From: Auanema rhodensis
Lineage: Eukaryota; Nematoda; Chromadorea; Rhabditida; Rhabditidae
NCBI GenBank assembly: GCA_964057225.1
Contig: OZ059898.1
Span: 18,205,267 to 18,269,266 of the forward strand
Length of the DNA stretch: 64,000 nucleotides
Direction of reading: 5' to 3'
Under the pieces are notes generated by a model, which saw only the letters and a list, made by a program, of their open reading frames with translations, was not told where the DNA came from and did not search any database. A program made the position numbers and the translations under genes. Of the stretch, positions 55,601-64,000 are shown piece by piece. Each line of letters starts with the position of its first letter. The stretch's first letter is position 1.

Positions 55601-56110
55601 TTGAGTGTACATGGAAACTCAACATACACTAATGCATCATTTTTCAAACGATCATAACTAATTTTTGTATTAAGCGTTTCTCAATGTAGTATATTGCATT
55701 CGATGCGGATTTTTAAGCTGCGTCGATCTGTGTTATCAGATTTGCGCTAGCTTAAAAATGCACCGAGATATCAACTGATATAAGTTCACACTTATATCCT
55801 CGATTTTCACCCTGAAGAATTAATTTTTTCGTTGAAAAACATTTTCCATCCTGTTTGCCTTAAAAAAAGGAATCTAAAAACATCTACTTTTTGCTAAATT
55901 ATTTTGAAATTTTTCGAAAAAATTTTTGTCAAAATGTTTTTGGAAGCAATGTTGAGTGTACATGGAAACTCAACATACACTAATGCATCATTTTTCAAAC
56001 GATCATAACTAATTTTTGTATTAAGCGTTTCTCAATGTAGTATAGTGCATTCGATGCGGATTTTTAAGCTGCGTCGATCTGTGTTATCAGATTTGCGCTA
56101 GCTTGAAAAT
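52601..56110. repeat. Segmental duplication, right copy (ten monomers)
   Basis: Order: 52601 ('aagttgcg'), 52952 ('ctcagtg'), 53303 H ('gaagaaagg'), 53654 A, 54005 (T37, A263), 54356 extra unit (T37, T263, private C195 in dyad 2), 54707 H, 55058 A (G346), 55409 T-class and 55760 Ak ('catcctg', G346). The extra monomer at 54356 accounts for the change of shift from 3861 to 4212 bp. Few private differences separate the copies, so the duplication is recent compared with class divergence. Confidence 0.88.
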
Positions 56111-57163
56111 GCACCGAGATATCAACTGATATAAGTTCACACTTATATCCTCGATTTTCACCCTGAAGAATTAATTTTTTCGTTGAAAAACATTTTCCAT
56201 CGTGTTTGCCTTAAAAAAAGGAATCTAAAAACATCTACTTTTTGCTAAATTATTTTGAAATTTTTCGAAAAAATTTTTGTCAAAATGTTTTTGGAAGCAA
56301 TGTTGAGTGTACATGGAAACTCAACATACACTAATGCATCATTTTTCAAACGATCATAACTAATTTTTGTATTAAGCGTTTCTCAATGTAGTATAGTGCA
56401 TTCGATGCGGATTTTTAAGCTGCGTCGATCTGTGTTATCAGATTTGCGCTAGCTTGAAAATGCACCGAGATATCAACTGATATAAGTTCACACTTATATC
56501 CTCGATTTTCACCCTGAAGAATTAATTTTTTCGTTGAATAACATTGTCCATCGTCTTTGCCTTGAAAAAAGGAATCTAAAAACATCTACTTTTTGCTAAA
56601 TTATTTTGAAATTTTTTGAAAAAATTTTTGTCAAAATGTTTTTGGAAGCAATGTTGAGTGTACATGGAAACTCAACATACACTAATGCATCATTTTTCAA
56701 ACGATCATAACTAATTTTTGTATTAAGCGTTTCTCAATGTAGTATATTGCATTCGATGCGGATTTTTAAGCTGCGTCGATCTGTGTTATCAGATTTGCGC
56801 TAGCTTAAAAATGCACCGAGATATCAACTGATATAAGTTCACACTTATATCCTCGATTTTCACCCTGAAGAATTAATTTTTTCGTTGAAAAACATTTTCC
56901 ATCGTGTTTGCCTTAAAAAAAGGAATCTAAAAACATCTACTTTTTGCTAAATTATTTTGAAATTTTTCGAAAAAATTTTTGTCAAAATGTTTTTGGAAGC
57001 AATGTTGAGTGTACATGGAAACTCAACATACACTAATGCATCATTTTTCAAACGATCATAACTAATTTTTGTATTAAGCGTTTCTCAATGTAGTATAGTG
57101 CATTCGATGCGGATTTTTAAGCTGCGTCGATCTGTGTTATCAGATTTGCGCTAGCTTGAAAAT
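56111..57163. repeat. Ak / T-class / Ak monomers
   Basis: Units at 56111 (Ak, G346), 56462 (T-class, 'tatattgc') and 56813 (Ak, G346). With 55409 and 55760 they make T-Ak, Ak, T-Ak, a dimer repeat with one doubled Ak. The Ak marker is 'ccttaaaa' at phase 103, where other units have G. Confidence 0.82.
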
Positions 57164-60100
57164 GCACCGAGATATCAACTGATATAAGTTCACACTTATA
57201 TCCTCGATTTTCACCCTGAAGAATTAATTTTTTCGTTGAATAACATTGTCCATCGTCTTTGCCTTGAAAAAAGGAATCTAAAAACATCTTCTTTTTGCTA
57301 AATTATTTTGAAAATTTTTGAAAAAATTTTTGTCAAAATGTTTTTGGAAGCAATGTTGAGTGTACATGGAAACTCAACATACACTAATGCATCATTTTTC
57401 AAACGATCATAACTAATTTTTGTATAAAGCGTTTCTCAATGTAGTATAGTGCATTCGATGCGGATTTTTAAGCTGCGTCGATCTGTGTTATCAGATATGC
57501 GCTAGCTTAAAAATGCACCGAGATATCAACTGATATAAGTTCACACTTATTTCCTCGATTTTCACCCTGAAGAATTAATTTTTTCGTTGAATAACATTGT
57601 CCATCGTCTTTGCCTTGAAAAAAGGAATCTAAAAACATCTACTTTTTGCTAAATTATTTTGAAATTTTTTGAAAAAATTTTTGTCAAAATGTTTTTGGAA
57701 GCAATGTTGAGTGTACATGGAAATTCAACATACACTAATGCATCATTTTTCAAACGATCATAACTAATTTTTGTATAAAGCGTTTCTCAATGTAGTATAG
57801 TGCATTCGATGCGGATTTTTAAGCTGCGTCGATCTGTGTTATCAGATTTGCGCTAGCTTGAAAATGCACCGAGATATCAACTGATATAAGTTCACACTTA
57901 TATCCTCGATTTTCACCCTGAAGAATTAATTTTTTCGTTGAATAACATTGTCCATCGTCTTTGCCTTGAAAAAAGGAATCTAAAAACATCTACTTTTTGC
58001 TAAATTATTTTGAAATTTTTCGAAAAAATTTTTGTCAAAATGTTTTTGGAAGCAATGTTGAGTGTACATGGAAACTCAACATACACTAATGCATCATTTT
58101 TCAAACGATCATAACTAATTTTTGTATTAAGCGTTTCTCAATGTAGTATAGTGCATTCGATGCGGATTTTTAAGCTGCGTCGATCTGTGTTATCAGATTT
58201 GCGCTAGCTTGAAAATGCACCGAGATATCAACTGATATAAGTTCACACTTATATCCTCGATTTTCACCCTGAAGAATTAATTTTTTCGTTGAAAAACATT
58301 TTCCATCGTCTTTGCCTTGAAAAAAGGAATCTAAAAACATCTTCTTTTTGCTAAATTATTTTGAAAATTTTTGAAAAAATTTTTGTCAAAATGTTTTTGG
58401 AAGCAATGTTGAGTGTACATGGAAACTCAACATACACTAATGCATCATTTTTCAAACGATCATAACTAATTTTTGTATAAAGCGTTTCTCAATGTAGTAT
58501 AGTGCATTCGATGCGGATTTTTAAGCTGCGTCGATCTGTGTTATCAGATTTGCGCTAGCTTGAAAATGCACCGAGATATCAACTGATATAAGTTCACACT
58601 TATATCCTCGATTTTCACCCTGAAGAATTAATTTTTTCGTTGAATAACATTGTCCATCGTCTTTGCCTTGAAAAAAGGAATCTAAAAACATCTTCTTTTT
58701 GCTAAATTATTTTGAAAATTTTTGAAAAAATTTTTGTCAAAATGTTTTTGGAAGCAATGTTGAGTGTACATGGAAACTCAACATACACTAATGCATCATT
58801 TTTCAAACGATCATAACTAATTTTTGTATAAAGCGTTTCTCAATGTAGTATAGTGCATTCGATGCGGATTTTTAAGCTGCGTCGATCTGTGTTATCAGAT
58901 TTGCGCTAGCTTAAAAATGCACCGAGATATCAACTGATATAAGTTCACACTTATTTCCTCGATTTTCACCCTGAAGAATTAATTTTTTCGTTGAATAACA
59001 TTGTCCATCGTCTTTGCCTTGAAAAAAGGAATCTAAAAACATCTACTTTTTGCTAAATTATTTTGAAATTTTTTGAAAAAATTTTTGTCAAAATGTTTTT
59101 GGAAGCAATGTTGAGTGTACATGGAAATTCAACATACACTAATGCATCATTTTATAAACGATCATAACTAATTTTTGTATAAAGCGTTTCTCAATGTAGT
59201 ATAGTGCATTCGATGCGGATTTTTAAGCTGCGTCGATCTGTGTTATCAGATTTGCGCTAGCTTGAAAATGCACCGAGATATCAACTGATATAAGTTCACA
59301 CTTATATCCTCGATTTTCACCCTGAAGAATTAATTTTTTCGTTGAATAACATTGTCCATCGTCTTTGCCTTGAAAAAAGGAATCTAAAAACATCTACTTT
59401 TTGCTAAATTATTTTGAAATTTTTCGAAAAAATTTTTGTCAAAATGTTTTTGGAAGCAATGTTGAGTGTACATGGAAACTCAACATACACTAATGCATCA
59501 TTTTTCAAACGATCATAACTAATTTTTGTATAGAGCGTTTCTCAATGTAGTATAGTGCATTCGATGCGGATTTTTAAGCTGCGTCGATCTGTGTTATCAG
59601 ATTTGCGCTAGCTTGAAAATGCACCGAGATATCAACTGATATAAGTTCACACTTATATCCTCGATTTTCACCCTGAAGAATTAATTTTTTCGTTGAATAA
59701 CATTGTCCATCGTCTTTGCCTTGAAAAAAGGAATCTAAAAACATCTTCTTTTTGCTAAATTATTTTGAAAATTTTTGAAAAAATTTTTGTCAAAATGTTT
59801 TTGGAAGCAATGTTGAGTGTACATGGAAACTCAACATACACTAATGCATCATTTTTCAAACGATCATAACTAATTTTTGTATAAAGCGTTTCTCAATGTA
59901 GTATAGTGCATTCGATGCGGATTTTTAAGCTGCGTCGATCTGTGTTATCAGATATGCGCTAGCTTAAAAATGCACCGAGATATCAACTGATATAAGTTCA
60001 CACTTATTTCCTCGATTTTCACCCTGAAGAATTAATTTTTTCGTTGAAAAACATTGTCCATCGTCTTTGCCTTGAAAAAAGGAATCTAAAAACATCTACT

Positions 60101-60322
60101 TTTTGCTAAATTATTTTGAAATTTTTTGAAAAAATTTTTGTCAAAATGTTTTTGGAAGCAATGTTGAGTGTACATGGAAATTCAACATACACTAATGCAT
60201 CATTTTTCAAACGATCATAACTAATTTTTGTATAAAGCGTTTCTCAATGTAGTATAGTGCATTCGATGCGGATTTTTAAGCTGCGTCGATCTGTGTTATC
60301 AGATTTGCGCTAGCTTAAAAAT
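57164..60322. repeat. Trimer block (1053-bp period)
   Basis: Three unit kinds alternate: cttc with 'gaaaattttt' (A151), a T37 unit with T210 ('ggaaattcaac'), and a C156 unit ending with G346. They run 57164, 57515, 57866; then an extra cttc-like unit at 58217 with A78 and T85; then 58568, 58919, 59270; then 59621 and 59972. G346 marks most ends here. Units at 57164 and 59621 share 'cagatatgcg', and 58919 has a private 'cattttataaac'. Confidence 0.83.
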
Positions 60323-61024
60323 GCACCGAGATATCAACTGATATAAGTTCACACTTATTTCCTCGATTTTCACCCTGAAGAATTAATTTTTTCGTTGAAT
60401 AACATTGTCCATCGTGTTTGCCTTGAAAAAAGGAATCTAAAAACATCTACTTTTTGCTAAATTATTTTGAAATTTTTTGAAAAAATTTTTGTCAAAATGT
60501 TTTTGGAAGCAATGTTGAGTGTACATGGAAACTCAACATACACTAATGCATCATTTTTCAAACGATCATAACTAATTTTTGTATTAAGCGTTTCTCAAAG
60601 TAGTATAGTGCATTCGATGCGGATTTTTAAGCTGCGTCGATCTGTGTTATCAGATTTGCGCTAGCTTAAAAATGCACCGAGATATCAACTGATATAAGTT
60701 CACACTTATATCCTCGATTTTCACCCTGAAGAATTAATTTTTTTGTTGAAAAACATTGTCCATCGTGTTTGCCTTGAAAAAAGGAATCTAAAAACATCTA
60801 CTTTTTGCTAAATTATTTTGAAATTTTTTGAAAAAATTTTTGTCAAAATGTTTTTGGAAGCAATGTTGAGTGTACATGGAAACTCAACATACACTAATGC
60901 ATCATTTTTCAAACGATCATAACTAATTTTTGTATAGAGCGTTTCTCAATGTAGTATAGTGCATTCGATGCGGATTTTTAAGCTGCGTCGATCTGTGTTA
61001 TCAGATTTGCGCTAGCTTAAAAAT
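60323..61024. repeat. Two mosaic monomers
   Basis: The unit at 60323 joins T37, T78 and G85 with G94 and the D marker A277. The unit at 60674 has T71 (E-like) with A78, G85 and G94 (A2-like), T156 and G264. Their markers come from different classes, as expected from exchange inside the monomer. Confidence 0.78.
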
Positions 61025-63130
61025 GCACCGAGATATCAACTGATATAAGTTCACACTTATTTCCTCGATTTTCACCCTGAAGAATTAATTTTTTCGTTGA
61101 ATAACATTGTCCATCGTCTTTGCCTTGAAAAAAGGAATCTAAAAACATCTTCTTTTTGCTAAATTATTCTGAAATTTTTTGAAAAAATTTTTGTCAAAAT
61201 GTTTTTGGAAGCAATGTTGAGTGTACATGGAAACTCAACATACACTAATGCATCATTTTTCAAACGATCATAACTAATTTTTGTATAAAGCGTTTCTCAA
61301 TGTAGTATAGTGCATTCGATGGGGATTTTTAAGCTGCGTCGATCTGTATTATCAGATTTGCGCTAGCTTAAAAATGCACCGAGATATCAACTGATATAAG
61401 TTCACACTTATATCCTCGATTTTCACCCTGAAGAATTAATTTTTTCGTTGAAAAACATTGTCCATCGTGTTTGCCTTAAAAAAAGGAATCTAAAAACATC
61501 TACTTTTTGCTAAATTATTCTGAAATTTTTCGAAAAAATTTTTGTCAAAATGTTTTTGGAAGCAATGTTGAGTGTACATGGAAACTCAACATACACTAAT
61601 GCATCATTTTTCAAACGATCATAACTAATTTTTGTATAAAGCGTTTCTCAATGTAGTATAATGCATTCGATGCGGATTTTTAAGCTGCGTCGATCTGTGT
61701 TATCAGATTTGCGCTAGCTTAAAAATGCACCGAGATATCAACTGATATAAGTTCACACTTATTTCCTCGATTTTCACCCTGAAGAATTAATTTTTTCGTT
61801 GAATAACATTGTCCATCGTCTTTGCCTTGAAAAAAGGAATCTAAAAACATCTTCTTTTTGCTAAATTATTCTGAAATTTTTTGAAAAAATTTTTGTCAAA
61901 ATGTTTTTGGAAGCAATGTTGAGTGTACATGGAAACTCAACATACACTAATGCATCATTTTTCAAACGATCATAACTAATTTTTGTATAAAGCGTTTCTC
62001 AATGTAGTATAGTGCATTCGATGGGGATTTTTAAGCTGCGTCGATCTGTATTATCAGATTTGCGCTAGCTTAAAAATGCACCGAGATATCAACTGATATA
62101 AGTTCACACTTATATCCTCGATTTTCACCCTGAAGAATTAATTTTTTCGTTGAAAAACATTGTCCATCGTGTTTGCCTTGAAAAAAGGAATCTAAAAACA
62201 TCTACTTTTTGCTAAATTATTCTGAAATTTTTCGAAAAAATTTTTGTCAAAATGTTTTTGGAAGCAATGTTGAGTGTACATGGAAACTCAACATACACTA
62301 ATGCATCATTTTTCAAACGATCATAACTAATTTTTGTATAAAGCGTTTCTCAATGTAGTATAGTGAATTCGATGCGGATTTTTAAGCTGCGTCGATCTGT
62401 ATTATCAGATTTGCGCTAGCTTAAAAATGCACCGAGATATCAACTGATATAAGTTCACACTTATTTCCTCGATTTTCACCCTGAAGAATTAATTTTTTCG
62501 TTGAATAACATTGTCCATCGTCTTTGCCTTGAAAAAATAAATCTAAAAACATCTTCTTTTTGCTAAATTATTTTGAAATTTTTTGAAAAAATTTTTGTCA
62601 AAATGTTTTTGGAAGCAATGTTGAGTGTACATGGAAACTCAACATACACTAATGCATCATTTTTCAAACGATCATAACTAATTTTTGTATAAAGCGTTTC
62701 TCAATGTAGTATAGTGCATTCGATGCGGATTTTTAAGCTGCGTCGATCTGTATTATCAGATTTGCGCTAGCTTAAAAATGCACCGAGATATCAACTGATA
62801 TAAGTTCACACTTATATCCTCGATTTTCACCCTGAAGAATTAATTTTTTCGTTGAAAAACATTGTCCATCGTGTTTGCCTTGAAAAAAGGAATCTAAAAA
62901 CATCTACTTTTTGCTAAATTATTCTGAAATTTTTCGAAAAAATTTTTGTCAAAATGTTTTTGGAAGCAATGTTGAGTGTACATGGAAACTCAACATACAC
63001 TAATGCATCATTTTTCAAACGATCATAACTAATTTTTGTATTAAGCGTTTCTCAATGTAGTATAGTGCATTCGATGCGGATTTTTAAGCTGCGTCGATCT
63101 GTGTTATCAGATTTGCGCTAGCTTAAAAAT
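61025..63130. repeat. Dimer block S-R (702-bp period)
   Basis: S units (61025, 61727, 62429) have T37, T127 and A324; the first two also share 'ttattctg' and 'gatgggg'. R units (61376, 62078, 62780) have A78, G85, G94, 'ttattctg' and C156. Private changes include 'tataatgc' and 'ccttaaaa' at 61376, 'agtgaattc' at 62078 and 'aaataaatc' at 62429. Three S-R pairs are present and the third S has lost two of the markers. Confidence 0.83.
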
Positions 63131-63832
63131 GCACCGAGATATCAACTAATATAAGTTCACACTTATATCCTCGATTTTCACCCTGAAGAATTAATTTTTT
63201 CGTTGAATAACAATGTCCATCGTCTTTGCCTTGAAAAACTAAATCTGAAAACATCTACTTTTTGCTAAATTATTTTGAAATTTTTCGAAAAAATTTTTGT
63301 CAAAATGTTTTTGGAAGCAATGTTGAGTGTACATGGAAACTCAACATACACTAATGCATCATTTTTTAAACAATCATAACTAATTTTTGTATAAAGCGTT
63401 TCTCAATGTAGTATAGTGCATTCGATGCGGATTTTTAAGCTGCGTCGATCTGTGTTATCAGATTTGCGCTAGCTTAAAAATGCACCGAGATATCAACTGA
63501 TATAAGTTCACACTTATTTCCTCGATTTTCACCCTGAAGAATTAATTTTTTCGTTGAATAACATTGTCCATCGTCTTTGCCTTGAAAAAAGGAATCTAAA
63601 AACATCTTCTTTTTGCTAAATTATTTTGAAATTTTTTGAAAAAATTTTTGTCAAAATGTTTTTGGAAGCAATGTTGAGTGTACATGGAAACTCAACATAC
63701 ACTAATGCATCATTTTTCAAACGATCATAACTAATTTTTGTATTAAGCGTTTCTCAATGTAGTATAGTGCATTCGATGCGGATTTTTTAGCTGCGTCGAT
63801 CTGTGTTATCAGATTTGCGCTAGCTTAAAAAT
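63131..63832. repeat. Two monomers with many private changes
   Basis: The unit at 63131 has about eight changes seen nowhere or almost nowhere else, at phases 18, 83, 109, 110, 111, 117, 237 and 242; T110 with A111 is shared with 62429. A18 breaks a pair of dyad 1. The unit at 63482 is a cttc monomer with T307 ('gattttttag'), which breaks a pair of dyad 3. Confidence 0.82.
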
Positions 63833-64000
63833 GCACCGAGATATCAACTGAAATAAGTTCACACTTATATATCCTCGATTTTCACCCTGAAGAATTAATT
63901 TTTTTGTTGAAAAACATTGTCCATCGTGTTTGCCTTGAAAAAAGGAATCTAAAAACATCTACTTTTTGCTAAATTATTTTGAAATTTTTTGAAAAAATTT
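63833..64000. repeat. Partial monomer cut by the window edge
   Basis: Phases 1-166 are present. It has A20 ('ctgaaataag') and an extra AT after phase 36 ('acttatatatcc'), the only 2-bp insertion in the window, both within dyad 1. It has T71, A78, G85, G94 and T156, as in the unit at 60674. The array continues past the end of the window. Confidence 0.85.

Larger units (their letters stand above)
1..64000. repeat. 351-bp satellite array filling the whole window
   Basis: Every base falls into a tandem series of one 351-bp unit, all in the same orientation. Unit starts at 'gcaccgag' can be followed at 1, 352, 703, 1054 and so on; the only phase shifts seen are +1 in the unit at 6319, three identical 134-bp deletions, and a 2-bp insertion in the last partial unit. 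This gives 177 stand-alone monomers, three fused units and one partial. GC is about 31% in the first unit. Copies differ mainly at a small set of recurrent sites, so classes and higher-order repeats can be defined. There is no unique DNA, so every stretch without a gene in this window is satellite. This kind of array is typical of eukaryotic centromeric or pericentromeric heterochromatin; that placement is inferred. An insect host is plausible but not shown. No family name is recognised. Confidence 0.97.

Noticed and set aside
1-64000. A repetitive protein gene, since 351 is a multiple of three
   Set aside because: A frame open through one monomer would stay open across the array. Stops occur in every frame of the monomer on both strands, so no repeat protein is encoded.
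1-64000. CRISPR array
   Set aside because: There are no short repeats separated by unique spacers. The 351-bp units are contiguous and differ only by scattered substitutions.
1-64000. Bacterial-type promoters or TATA-like elements in 'ttgaaa' and 'tatagt' strings
   Set aside because: These strings arise from the AT-rich base composition and recur in each monomer with no gene downstream.

Overview
The whole 64 kb window is one uninterrupted head-to-tail tandem array of an AT-rich satellite. The monomer is 351 bp and about 31% GC, counted on the first unit. I followed the repeat phase across the window: it holds 177 stand-alone monomers (176 of exactly 351 bp and one of 352 bp), three 568-bp fused units that share one internal 134-bp deletion, and a final partial monomer cut by the window edge. 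All copies have the same orientation. I found no protein gene, RNA gene, transposon, CRISPR array or unique DNA. A megasatellite-like block with higher-order repeats points to a eukaryotic chromosome, in centromeric or pericentromeric heterochromatin. The style (AT-rich, 300-400 bp unit, short dyads) resembles insect satellites, but I do not recognise the family and cannot name the species.

Phase numbers below count from the G of 'gcaccgag' (window base 1 = phase 1). Monomer classes are defined by linked variants. A: A78, T85, G94, C156, T263. A2: like A but G85 and A111. B: T37, T78, G85, C94, T156, T263. C: B plus A273. D: A37 plus A277. E: T71 plus A263. F: C71, A37, A263. G: T71, A129, A263, often G333. 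'cttc': T127. P: cttc with an extra c in 'tatcttg' (C143). H: C10, A60-type 'gaaataat', usually A92, and T230. I: C10 with T127. T-class: 'tatattgc'. Ak: A-like with 'ccttaaaa'.

Layout. Bases 1-9478 hold the cleanest higher-order repeat, A-B-C-D-E-F-G (2457 bp), with a six-monomer copy lacking F. Bases 9479-12637 are a tetramer D-E-F-x repeated twice. Bases 12638-22465 are dominated by A2/B dimers. Bases 22466-28081 carry P-containing trimers and tetramers. Bases 28082-31189 hold the three deletion-fused units. Bases 31190-41368 return to an A...G higher-order repeat of 12, 7, 6 and 4 monomers. Bases 41369-48739 are irregular and introduce H and I classes. A block of 9-10 monomers is duplicated at 48740-51898 and 52601-56110. 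Bases 57164-60322 are trimers, 61025-63130 dimers, and the last units carry more private changes.

The biology visible here is the array's own evolution and folding: out-of-register recombination, with products that can be read directly (chimeric monomers, gained and lost units, a spreading deletion), and three dyad symmetries per monomer that could form hairpins or cruciforms. A centromeric role is an inference, not something the sequence proves.
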